Positions 1-5,800 of a stretch of 12,391 nt of DNA are shown here, one piece after another. Under the pieces are notes generated by a model. It was given only the letters and a program-made list of their open reading frames with translations, searched no databases and was not told the DNA's origin. Origin of the DNA: Clostridia bacterium (GTDB lineage Bacteria > Bacillota > Clostridia > Oscillospirales > CAG-272); NCBI GenBank assembly GCA_900770145.1, contig CAAGJL010000131.1, forward strand, positions 1 through 12,391. The letters are read 5' to 3'. Made by a program: the position numbers and the translations under genes. The stretch's first letter is position 1. The number at the start of each line of letters is the position of its first letter.

Positions 1-510
1 GATGAACTGATCGCCATCAAGGAGGAAGCCGAAACCAACTACCGGACAATTGAAACCGATGTAAAAAGCTGGCTTGCAAAGAAAAACACCTCCGAGAAGC
101 GGATTAAAAACCTGACCGACAGGCTCGAACAGCGGAAAAGCGATCAGGAGCAGATACTTCTGGAGCGTATCCGCGACCGCGAACACGCTGACATTTATAC
201 GGGTATGCTTGAAAAATGCGAGGCAGAGATCAGGAGCCTGACAGCGGAAATCGAAGCCATCCGTGATTATGATACGACCATCCGCAAGCGAAAAGCCGAA
301 ATGAAAAGCAGTATTGATATTCTCGACGGCATCATCAAGGACGGTGCGGTCAGCGACAACAACCTGCGGTTGCTCGTTGACAATATCGTGATTCACGAGA
401 GCGACGGAAAGCTGTCAATCAATATTGACCTCAAAGCCGCCTTCAGCAGTCACCTTGACATTTACGATGAGGACGGCGCACTTACCGCGAAAGCCTTCGC
501 CGCGAACTGA
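1..510 (+). CDS. Large serine recombinase, C-terminal end (partial)
   Basis: The frame is open from the first base and stops at TGA 508-510, so this is the last 169 codons of a longer gene. The visible part is a charged, helical, coiled-coil-like segment rich in E, K and R, followed by a compact end containing NLRLLVDNIVIHE and SINIDL. That ending resembles the C-terminal tail of large serine recombinases of the TnpX/TndX type found in clostridial transposons and integrative elements. The catalytic resolvase domain and zinc ribbon would lie upstream of the window. In the family these enzymes excise and insert mobile elements through a serine-DNA intermediate. Nothing else of a mobile element is visible downstream, so the gene probably marks an element edge lying left of or at about 510-600. 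The family call rests on the remembered C-terminal pattern without the catalytic domain; a generic coiled-coil protein is the alternative. Confidence 0.75.
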   Translation, partial: DELIAIKEEAETNYRTIETDVKSWLAKKNTSEKRIKNLTDRLEQRKSDQEQILLERIRDREHADIYTGMLEKCEAEIRSLTAEIEAIRDYDTTIRKRKAEMKSSIDILDGIIKDGAVSDNNLRLLVDNIVIHESDGKLSINIDLKAAFSSHLDIYDEDGALTAKAFAAN

Positions 511-522
511 AAAGCAAAACTT

Positions 523-562
523 AACAGGCGCAAATCCGCCAAAAAACGGATTTGCGCCTGTT
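523..562. terminator. Perfect 16-bp hairpin after the recombinase gene
   Basis: Bases 523-538 (AACAGGCGCAAATCCG) are the exact reverse complement of 547-562, with an 8-nt loop CCAAAAAA. It begins 13 nt after the recombinase stop codon. Neither side has a run of T directly after the stem, so it is not a textbook intrinsic terminator. It could end or protect the recombinase mRNA, or be a recombination or transposon-end structure. Confidence 0.6.
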
Positions 563-581
563 GGCAGTATGCAAAAGCAAA

Positions 582-610
582 TTGAAAAATCAATTCGATT
601 ATGGTATAAT
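582..610 (+). promoter_or_regulatory. Sigma-A type promoter with extended -10
   Basis: TTGAAA (582-587), a 17-nt spacer and TATAAT (605-610), with TG at 602-603 giving an extended -10. Transcription would start near 617 and run through the hairpin cassette towards the response regulator gene. The match is near-perfect and correctly spaced. The -35 box lies within a small inverted repeat, AATTGA-AAAA-TCAATT (580-595). Confidence 0.65.
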
Positions 611-735
611 ATCTGCAGGAAGAATTGCAAAGCAATTCTTCACGGCTGTTGCCTCCCCGCGCTTCGCGCGGCTGCGGCATTGACGGCTTCGCAAAAATGT
701 CCGTGCAAGCACACATTTTTGCTTCATGGTATAAT
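601..735 (+). repeat. Multi-hairpin intergenic element flanked by ATGGTATAAT repeats
   Basis: The 10-bp sequence ATGGTATAAT occurs at 601-610 and again at 726-735. Between the copies lie three hairpins: 619-628 with 632-641 (10 bp, loop AAA), CCGCGC-TTC-GCGCGG at 657-671, and 691-700 with 713-722 (10 bp, GCAAAAATGT), whose interior contains a further GTGC-AA-GCAC stem. No convincing reading frame occupies 511-849. The layout resembles a REP/MITE-like dispersed repeat inserted at a promoter, with the promoter box duplicated on the far side. Dispersal in the genome cannot be judged from a single copy. Confidence 0.55.
727..735 (+). promoter_or_regulatory. Extended -10 promoter upstream of the two-component genes
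   Basis: TGGTATAAT at 727-735 is a perfect extended -10. No good -35 is found 16-18 nt upstream, which extended -10 promoters can tolerate. Transcription would start near 742, giving a leader of about 108 nt before the response regulator start at 850. The box is identical to the one at 602-610. Confidence 0.45.
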
Positions 736-849
736 GAAAAAAAGAAAATATTTTCAAAAAACAAAAAATCTTTGAGCCCCGATTGAGGTTGACGCGATAA
801 AATGAGGTCACAGAAAGCAAAGCAACGATCCGGGCGGAAAGGAAAGTAT

Positions 850-1524
850 ATGAAAATACTGATTGCCGAGGATGACAGCTCGCTTCGTCGGGCGCTGACC
901 TCGATACTTCAGAAAAACAATTATTCCGTGGATGCGGTCGATAATGGCGGTGACGCCCTTGCTTATCTGCAAAGCGGCTATTATGATGCTGCGGTTCTTG
1001 ACATTATGATGCCCGTGGCAGATGGTGTGAGCGTGCTGTCACGGGCGAGAGCCGAACACAACACGACGCCGGTTCTGCTTCTGACCGCGAAATCCGAAAT
1101 TGACGATAAGGTCGCGGGGCTTGATGCCGGAGCGAACGACTATCTGACAAAGCCCTTCGATATGCGCGAATTTCTCGCAAGACTTCGGGTGCTGACGAGA
1201 AAGACCGAGGTTCAACAGAACAATATGCTGTCTTTCGGAAATGTGACGCTGAATACGCAGTCGTTTGAGCTGTCGGCACCCGGCGGAAGCTACAAGTTGG
1301 CAAATAAGGAATATCAGACGATGCTCCTTCTCATGCGCAATCCCGAAACGGTGATCTCTTCGTCTCGCTTTCTTGAAAATATATGGGATCCCGACAGCCG
1401 CGCCGAGGACAACACGGTTTGGACTTACATCTCCTACCTTCGCCGCAAGCTCGAAGCCATCGGCGCCGATATCCGCATTGACACCAAACGTGGTGCGGGC
1501 TACATTCTGGAGGGCAAGAGATGA
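850..1524 (+). CDS. OmpR/PhoB-family response regulator
   Basis: This is a 224-aa two-domain DNA-binding response regulator. The receiver domain (about 1-115) has the acidic pair D8/D9, phospho-acceptor D51 in VLDIMMP, T79 and K101 in LTKPF, all the expected active-site residues. A winged-helix effector domain (about 125-222) ends with YISYLRRKLEA and RGAGYILE, typical of OmpR/PhoB proteins. The start at 850 is preferred because AAAGGA (838-843) lies 6 nt upstream and the protein then begins MKILIAEDD, as usual for the family; an in-frame ATG at 802 would add 16 basic residues with no ribosome site. The gene overlaps the downstream kinase by 4 nt (ATGA), so the two form a cognate pair. The likely target is the operon that follows; the phosphorylation signal is unknown. 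Confidence 0.93.
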   Translation: MKILIAEDDSSLRRALTSILQKNNYSVDAVDNGGDALAYLQSGYYDAAVLDIMMPVADGVSVLSRARAEHNTTPVLLLTAKSEIDDKVAGLDAGANDYLTKPFDMREFLARLRVLTRKTEVQQNNMLSFGNVTLNTQSFELSAPGGSYKLANKEYQTMLLLMRNPETVISSSRFLENIWDPDSRAEDNTVWTYISYLRRKLEAIGADIRIDTKRGAGYILEGKR

Positions 1525-2684
1525 AAAACAGACTGAAACGCCGCCTTCAGGTCAGATTTGTGTTGCTCTCCGTTCTTGCATTGATTGTCCTGCAAACGGC
1601 AATTGTCACATTCAGCATTTGCAGAAGCTACCGACAGATGACGCTGCGGGCGGACACCATCATAAAATCCCTGGAAACCGCGGCGGAAGCCGATGACGCA
1701 AGATATTTCAAAGTGACATTTGACCTTGAGGCAAGATCGTTTGATTTTGACCTTGAACACACCTCTCTCGTTACCCGTCCGCTTGCCACAGAGCTTGCAA
1801 AAAAAGTGATTGCCGACAAAAGCGAAAAAGGGTACATTGAAGGATACCGTTATCTTGTCCGTCATGAAGCCGGCATCATTAAGATCACATTCCTCTCGCG
1901 TATTGTGGCAACAGAATCCTTCAGAAGCAATGCAAGATCGCTGATCCTGATCTCGCTTTCGGGTATTGCGGTCATGGCGGTATTGCTGACGGCGATATCG
2001 GGAACCGTGGTTGCGCCTCTCGTAAGAAATCGGCAGAAGCAGAAAGAATTTATCACCTCAGCAAGCCACGGGCTGAAAACACCGCTGACGGTAATAAACG
2101 CCGACGCACAGCTACTTGAGTCCGAGATCGGAGAGAACGAGTGGCTCACGGACATTATGAAGCAAACCGCGGAGATGACCGAGCTGACGCACAGGCTCGT
2201 CTATCTTGCCCGTGCGGAGGAGCAGGACGAGAAAATGAAAAAAATCATTTTCCCCATATCCGATGTGGCAGAGGATGTGGCAAGTGCTTTCCGTTCCGTG
2301 GCTGAAAACACCGGAAAACGCTTTGATGTCTCAATAGACGGCGGGATTTCCTATTGCGGTGACGAAAAAGCGATACGCGAGCTTCTTACGGTATTGCTTG
2401 ACAATGCCTTCAAATACAGCCCCGCCGGGGGAAGCGTCCGGCTGACGCTCTCCGCCGAGGGACACGGTGTAAAAATCAGCACCGAAAACGATGCGGTCGG
2501 CATCAGCGAAGAAAATATCGGAAAGCTGTCCGGCAGATTTTACCGTGCCGACACCTCCGATAAAGCCAAAGGCTTCGGCATCGGACTTTCGATTGCAAAA
2601 GCCGTTGCGGAAAATCACAAAGGAAAACTGAGCTTTGAACTGACAAAGCCCGACAGAATAAAAATAACCGCTACACTGAAATAG
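1521..2684 (+). CDS. Membrane sensor histidine kinase
   Basis: This 387-aa sensor kinase is translationally coupled to the response regulator. A transmembrane helix at about 11-33 is followed by an extracytoplasmic sensor segment (about 34-138) with no recognised domain, and a second helix at about 139-167. The dimerisation/phosphotransfer helix contains SASHGLKTPLTVI with phospho-accepting H183. The ATPase domain has an N box with N295 (LLDNAFKYSP), a degenerate G1 region (ENDAVGI) and a G2 box GFGIGLSIAK (351-360). The residue after the histidine, normally Glu or Asp, is Gly184 (codon GGG 2070-2072). In HisKA kinases that acidic residue acts in phosphotransfer and phosphatase chemistry, so this kinase may have altered activity balance. 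The family assignment is secure; the ligand is not deducible. Confidence 0.92.
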   Translation: MKNRLKRRLQVRFVLLSVLALIVLQTAIVTFSICRSYRQMTLRADTIIKSLETAAEADDARYFKVTFDLEARSFDFDLEHTSLVTRPLATELAKKVIADKSEKGYIEGYRYLVRHEAGIIKITFLSRIVATESFRSNARSLILISLSGIAVMAVLLTAISGTVVAPLVRNRQKQKEFITSASHGLKTPLTVINADAQLLESEIGENEWLTDIMKQTAEMTELTHRLVYLARAEEQDEKMKKIIFPISDVAEDVASAFRSVAENTGKRFDVSIDGGISYCGDEKAIRELLTVLLDNAFKYSPAGGSVRLTLSAEGHGVKISTENDAVGISEENIGKLSGRFYRADTSDKAKGFGIGLSIAKAVAENHKGKLSFELTKPDRIKITATLK

Positions 2685-2706
2685 CGGAGAAAAAGGAGTG
2701 CTTTTT

Positions 2707-3579
2707 ATGAAACGAACCATTGTCATATTACTTGCCGTGCTGATGACAGCTACCGTTATCACCGTTTTTTCGGGATGCGGAAGCGGACAGACGCCGAACA
2801 CGGAGGAAAGCACTCCTAAGCAGCGTACAGAAGAAATAACGGAAAATACGGAGATCCCAGAAACTTCGGAAGAAAGCACGGAAGATACGAAGCCCGAAGA
2901 TAAGCCGGCAGCGGCATCTTCCTTCCACGCGTGCAGCATCAAAACAAATTCGCTCGGTGAACTGAAATATTGGCTCTACACACCGTCTGATCCGACAGAA
3001 AATATGCCGCTCATCGTCTATCTGCACGGCGGCAGCGGCAAAGGTGATGACCTTGAGCTGATCACGGCGGTGGACGGATTCCCGAAGTACCTGCGCGACG
3101 GTCAGCTCGGCGATGTGCGGGCATATGTCATCATACCGCAGCTTCCGTCCTCGCAGAAGGGCTGGGCAAACGGAGCGGCGGCAGTATACGAGTTGATACA
3201 GGTGACAGTATCGAAATTCGGCATTTACGAAAAAAACATTTCGCTCACCGGTCACAGTATGGGCGGTACGGGAACATGGAACCTCGCACTTTCGTATCCC
3301 ACATTGTTTGCAAGGATTGCTCCGCTTTCGGGAAGCGTCCGGGTGCAACCTGAATATATCGAAAAACTGAAAAATATCCCCGTATGGGCGTTTGTCGGCT
3401 CAGCCGATACGATTGTGCCGCCCGATTCCTCGATGGAATTTGTCGCGGCTTTGAAAGAAGCCGGAGGAAATGCCGGAATCACAATTTTCGGCGATGCGGA
3501 TCACTTTACGGTGCCGTCGCTGACTTACCTTGATAAAGATATTGATCTCATAAGCTGGCTTACAGATAAAGCCGACTGA
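2707..3579 (+). CDS. Lipoprotein alpha/beta-hydrolase (esterase or peptidase-like)
   Basis: A 290-aa exported lipoprotein. The N-terminal hydrophobic helix ends in a lipobox, FSGC, with lipidated C24. A Thr/Glu/Pro-rich acidic spacer (about 25-72) tethers the enzyme to the outer face of the membrane. The catalytic domain (about 75-288) is an alpha/beta-hydrolase: LIVYLHGGSG gives the oxyanion region, GHSMGG holds nucleophile S184, D234 in GSADTIVPP is the probable acid and H266 in GDADHF the base. It resembles the COG4099/esterase-D and PHB-depolymerase-like group, acting on esters or short peptides; the substrate is unknown. ATG 2707 is chosen because AGGAG at 2694-2698 sits 8 nt upstream; a GTG at 2698 would overlap that ribosome site. 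It lies 22 nt after the kinase stop, so the same transcript is likely. Confidence 0.85.
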   Translation: MKRTIVILLAVLMTATVITVFSGCGSGQTPNTEESTPKQRTEEITENTEIPETSEESTEDTKPEDKPAAASSFHACSIKTNSLGELKYWLYTPSDPTENMPLIVYLHGGSGKGDDLELITAVDGFPKYLRDGQLGDVRAYVIIPQLPSSQKGWANGAAAVYELIQVTVSKFGIYEKNISLTGHSMGGTGTWNLALSYPTLFARIAPLSGSVRVQPEYIEKLKNIPVWAFVGSADTIVPPDSSMEFVAALKEAGGNAGITIFGDADHFTVPSLTYLDKDIDLISWLTDKAD

Positions 3580-3589
3580 ATTTGTTGAT

Positions 3590-3620
3590 AAGAAAAAGCA
3601 AAGCGCGCTGCTGTTTCTTT
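3590..3620 (+). terminator. Weak imperfect hairpin between hydrolase and GX3 genes
   Basis: AAGAAA (3590-3595) pairs with TTTCTT (3614-3619), and AGCA (3597-3600) with TGCT (3609-3612), around a GC-rich loop. A short T-rich tail follows. It could attenuate or process the mRNA between the hydrolase and the small repeat protein, allowing different expression levels. Stability is modest, so this is a tentative call. Confidence 0.25.
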
Positions 3621-3652
3621 CATAATAAAATTTAAGAAACGAGGTATTTACC

Positions 3653-3982
3653 ATGAAATTCACAAAAATCATAGGAACAACTCTTGCGGCTCTTTGCGTA
3701 TGCTCGGCACTTTCGTTTGGCGTATTCGCTACGGAAAACACAGAAGTTGACACAAAAGACCCCGAGACAGAAACCGTTACCGTACTCGAAGAAGGGCTTA
3801 AAAACGGTCTGAAAGAGGGACTTAAGGAAGGGCTGAAAGACGGCACTAAGCAGGGTCTCAAGGAAGGCACAAAGAACGGTCTCAAGAACGGACTTGCCGG
3901 CGGTGCAAAATCTGGATACAAAAACGGACTTAAAAACGGGCTCAAAAACGGGCTTAAAAACGGAGAACAGAAAGGTAACTGA
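3653..3982 (+). CDS. Small secreted GX3-repeat (GLKN) protein
   Basis: A 109-aa protein with a Sec signal peptide (lysines at 2 and 5, hydrophobic core, cleavage probably after VFA at 24-26). An acidic Thr/Glu-rich segment (27-47) follows, and then a strictly periodic tail: glycine at every fourth residue from G48 to G108, usually as GLKN, GLKE or GLKD. That makes 15 consecutive GX3 units and about 14 lysines. Variants (GTKQ, GLAG, GAKS, GYKN) sit mid-array. GAGG at 3641-3644 lies 8 nt before the start. No cysteine remains in the mature form and there is no LPXTG or membrane anchor. GX3 periodicity is known from Yae1/Lto1 deca-GX3 segments and glycine zippers, but I know of no family with this secreted architecture. 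It could self-assemble as helices or bind polyanionic wall polymers; function is unknown. Confidence 0.85.
   Translation: MKFTKIIGTTLAALCVCSALSFGVFATENTEVDTKDPETETVTVLEEGLKNGLKEGLKEGLKDGTKQGLKEGTKNGLKNGLAGGAKSGYKNGLKNGLKNGLKNGEQKGN
3794..3979 (+). repeat. 12-bp periodic coding array (GX3 units)
   Basis: Fifteen 12-bp units encode G-x-x-x inside the small secreted protein; the last unit (from G108) is incomplete. Units in the first two thirds differ at synonymous sites (GGT/GGA/GGG/GGC, CTT/CTG/CTC, AAA/AAG), so the period is kept at protein level. The three units at 3926-3961 are nearly identical in DNA, which points to recent local expansion. Confidence 0.85.
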
Positions 3983-4014
3983 GTGTTTTCCGAAAATCCG
4001 AAAGGAGTGATCTT

Positions 4015-5355
4015 ATGAAAAAATTACGCAGTATCATCAGTATCGCTCTTGCCGTGCTGATGGCATATACCGTACTTTCGATATCGGTATTTGCAGCAAG
4101 TGATGACGACGGCATGAATATGTTTGAACACAGCGACTTTATCGAAAAGGAGCAGCCGGAGCTTGACGAGGAAACAAAGCGTTTGATCTCGCTCTATCAG
4201 AGAGAGCCGAGCGACGAAAACTACGAAAACCTCCGTGCCGCTGTCATTCGCAATTATGACGCAGTGCTTGTCCGCAAGGAAGCAAAGCTCGCCGAGCTGA
4301 AAGCCGAAACGCAGGGCAAACCCGGCGGGGACGCGAAGGTTGCCGAGATGCAGGAGATCGTGGATGAAATGTATCTGACCTATTGGGACAGGATCAACTC
4401 CACCATGCTGCGCTTTACCGATGAAAGGCTTCTCAAATGGAAGATCGCGGACGCGCCGATGTACGAATACATTCCGGTCATGGGCGCAGGGATTGACATA
4501 TATGTCAGCCGCACGCAGGTAACAAATGAGCAGTACAAGGCGTTTGTCGATGCGACGGGTCACCAAGCTCCGTCAAATTGGGTCAACGGCACTTATCCTG
4601 CCGGGGAAGAAAACTATCCGGTCAATGTTGTCTCTGCGGCGGACGCGGAAGCCTATTGCAGCTGGCTGACAGCGAATGACGCAGAAAATCTCTATCGCCT
4701 TCCCACCGAGAGCGAATGGGAGCTTGCCGCGGGTCACATGCCGAAGGATGCGGACTTCAACTGCGGTGTCAATGACGGCAGAACGCCGGTTGAACAATAC
4801 GCAAAGGTTACGCGCGGTGCGCACGGTGCCATTGATTTCTGGGGCAATGTCTGGGAATGGACTTCCACCGAAAGAAACAACAACGGGACTGCCGTTACAC
4901 TCGGCGTCAAGGGCGGTGCATGGAACACGGCGAGAACCGATTGCCGTACCGAGTACCGAGATGAAGGCAGAGATGCCTCACTTGGCTATGAAGATGTCGG
5001 TTTCCGCGTGATACAGGTGCTCGGCGGCAAGGAAGATCAGACGCCCGAGGAAATTCCCGTATTCACTCCCGAACTGTTTGAAACAATTATCGGTAAGGCA
5101 GAGGCTACTGTCGGCACAAAGGTAGTTGTGCGGATCAGGGTCTCCCTTGATGTCGCCGCCGTCCTGGTAAACGGTAAGGAAGCAGAACTGCTCCGTATCA
5201 GTGAAAAGAAGGGACAATCGACATTTAAAGCAGTAATAGTTCCGGATGAAGCGGGGATTTGCGAGATCGTCATCACGGTTTATGATAAGGGCGGAAACGC
5301 TTCCGCGCCAACTTCAAACAGCGTTACCGTTATGCCGAAGAAAAGCGAAAAGTAA
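4015..5355 (+). CDS. Secreted SUMF1/FGE-domain protein with Ig-like C-terminus
   Basis: A 446-aa exported protein. The signal peptide ends near VFA (25-27). Residues about 45-145 are charged and probably helical or coiled coil. A SUMF1/formylglycine-generating-enzyme fold spans about 155-335, with VTNEQYKAFV, YPVNVVSAADAEAYCSWL, YRLPTESEWELAAG, GNVWEWTS, GGAWNTARTDCRTEYR and a final GFRV. Residues about 352-440 look like a bacterial Ig-like beta domain. True FGE enzymes bind copper through a C-x4-C pair near the GG motif; here only C310 is present and the partner position is T305, so formylglycine formation is unlikely. The fold is also used for carbohydrate or protein binding (C-type-lectin-like). 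AAAGGAG (4001-4007) is 7 nt before ATG, and the gene follows the GX3 gene by 32 nt, indicating co-expression. No sulfatase or CxPxR substrate is encoded nearby. Confidence 0.85.
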   Translation: MKKLRSIISIALAVLMAYTVLSISVFAASDDDGMNMFEHSDFIEKEQPELDEETKRLISLYQREPSDENYENLRAAVIRNYDAVLVRKEAKLAELKAETQGKPGGDAKVAEMQEIVDEMYLTYWDRINSTMLRFTDERLLKWKIADAPMYEYIPVMGAGIDIYVSRTQVTNEQYKAFVDATGHQAPSNWVNGTYPAGEENYPVNVVSAADAEAYCSWLTANDAENLYRLPTESEWELAAGHMPKDADFNCGVNDGRTPVEQYAKVTRGAHGAIDFWGNVWEWTSTERNNNGTAVTLGVKGGAWNTARTDCRTEYRDEGRDASLGYEDVGFRVIQVLGGKEDQTPEEIPVFTPELFETIIGKAEATVGTKVVVRIRVSLDVAAVLVNGKEAELLRISEKKGQSTFKAVIVPDEAGICEIVITVYDKGGNASAPTSNSVTVMPKKSEK

Positions 5356-5388
5356 TTTACAGTAGTCTGTTTGATTAAAAAATCGGCA

Positions 5389-5413
5389 GACGCACCGCCA
5401 TAGGTGGTGCGTC
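5389..5413 (-). terminator. GC-rich hairpin, second stop for minus-strand transcription
   Basis: GACGCACC (5389-5396) pairs with GGTGCGTC (5406-5413), extended inwards by GCC with GGT (one G-T pair) around loop ATA. On the minus strand it is followed by CTGCCGATTTTTT, fitting a terminator for leftward transcription from the tRNA-Leu. On the plus strand no T run follows. Confidence 0.45.
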
Positions 5414-5448
5414 CCCCGACCGCCGTGTGACAACGGAAAATAAAAAGC

Positions 5449-5485
5449 AAAAAGCCTTGAAAACTCAGTGTTTTCAAGGCTTTTT
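5449..5485. terminator. Strong bidirectional intrinsic terminator
   Basis: A perfect 16-bp stem (5449-5464 with 5470-5485) closes a 5-nt loop TCAGT. The stem is A-rich on one side and T-rich on the other, so a T run forms in both directions. It separates the convergent SUMF1-domain gene (+) and tRNA-Leu (-) and should stop both. Confidence 0.88.
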
Positions 5486-5486
5486 G

Positions 5487-5573
5487 TGGTGCGGGTAAAA
5501 GGACTTGAACCTTCACCGAGGAACCCCGACTAGAACCTGAATCTAGCGCGTCTGCCAATTCCGCCATACCCGC
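5487..5573 (-). tRNA. tRNA-Leu (anticodon CAG)
   Basis: Read on the minus strand, the 87 nt start GCGGGTATGGCGGAATTGG and end TTACCCGCACCA, with CCA encoded. The acceptor stem GCGGGTA/TACCCGC is perfect. The anticodon stem CTAGA/TCTAG closes loop TTCAGGT, giving anticodon CAG, which reads CUG leucine codons. A long variable arm and a T arm with GGTTCAAGTCC complete a class II tRNA. It is expressed from the minus-strand promoter at 5737-5765 after passing through a tRNA-like copy at 5621-5702, and is terminated at 5449-5485. Confidence 0.95.
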
Positions 5574-5599
5574 TTATTAAGTTGGATCGTCCATTTTTA

Positions 5600-5619
5600 C
5601 TCGGAGCGATCTCTCCGAG
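5600..5619. repeat. 7-bp hairpin between the tRNA-like copy and tRNA-Leu
   Basis: CTCGGAG (5600-5606) and CTCCGAG (5613-5619) pair around CGATCT. It lies in the spacer of the tRNA transcript and may be a processing or folding element. No T run follows on the minus strand, so it is not a terminator. Confidence 0.4.
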
Positions 5620-5620
5620 G

Positions 5621-5702
5621 GCGGGGCACTCTCTGAATCAGAAGTTGTCACCGAGGTGACGCGACCTGAATCTAGCGCGTCTGCCAATTCCGCCATGCCC
5701 GC
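5621..5702 (-). pseudogene. tRNA-Leu-like sequence with intact 5' half and altered 3' half
   Basis: The 39 nt 5702-5664 (minus strand) match nt 1-39 of the real tRNA-Leu at 38 of 39 positions, including the D arm and the anticodon loop TTCAGGT; the only change is A5568 to G5697. After that the sequence differs: the 3' side of the anticodon stem is missing, a hairpin GTCACC-GA-GGTGAC (5647-5660) stands where the variable arm would be, and GTGCCCCGC near 5621-5629 could pair with the 5' GCGGGCA with one bulged C. GACGCG and CGCGTC can form a new 6-bp stem around the anticodon region. There is no TTC-containing T arm in register and no CCA end, so it is unlikely to be a working tRNA. It is nevertheless the first item under a consensus promoter. 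A decayed tandem tRNA-Leu, an attachment-site relic or a tRNA-like regulatory RNA are all possible. Confidence 0.65.
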
Positions 5703-5736
5703 AGGTTGTCAGCGCATTCCCGCGGCGACGAAAATT

Positions 5737-5765
5737 ATTATACAACATTCTTTTTCTCTTGTCAA
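5737..5765 (-). promoter_or_regulatory. Perfect consensus promoter for the tRNA-Leu transcript
   Basis: On the minus strand this reads TTGACA (5765-5760), 17 nt, TATAAT (5742-5737), an exact sigma-A consensus. Transcription would start near 5730, about 28 nt before the tRNA-like copy and then the true tRNA-Leu. Full-consensus promoters are common for stable RNAs in Bacillota. Confidence 0.9.
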
Positions 5766-5800
5766 GAGGATTTTTGCAGATTTTTTGAAATTGTGTGTGT

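Noticed and set aside
802..849. Upstream ATG start for the response regulator
   Set aside because: It has no ribosome site, adds a basic stretch not typical of receiver domains, and ATG 850 has a well-spaced AAAGGA.
2698..2706. GTG start for the lipoprotein hydrolase
   Set aside because: The GTG overlaps the AGGAG ribosome site that serves ATG 2707, and a start at 2707 gives a standard lipoprotein signal peptide.
3400..3945. Minus-strand frame rich in SPF/SPS repeats
   Set aside because: It is the antisense shadow of the 12-bp GX3 coding array; it has no ribosome site and runs into the hydrolase gene.
3794..3979. 12-bp direct repeats as a possible CRISPR-like or minisatellite array
   Set aside because: There are no spacers of 30 nt or so and no cas genes. 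The period is codon-phased and the differences are mostly synonymous, so it is a protein repeat.
4480..5020. SUMF1-type protein as a diversity-generating retroelement target
   Set aside because: No reverse transcriptase, template repeat or C-terminal variable repeat is seen, and the SUMF1 domain is followed by an Ig-like domain rather than lying at the C-terminus.
4480..5020. A sulfatase-activating formylglycine pathway
   Set aside because: The copper-binding Cys pair is incomplete and there is no sulfatase or CxPxR motif in the neighbouring proteins.
5280..5567. Minus-strand frame starting MAELADALDSGSSRGSSVK
   Set aside because: This is the well-known false protein obtained by translating a tRNA-Leu gene; the start lies within the tRNA.
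5487..5702. Classical integration into the 3' end of a tRNA gene
   Set aside because: The duplicated part is the 5' half, not the 3' end, and no tyrosine integrase is present, so a standard attachment-site reading does not fit.
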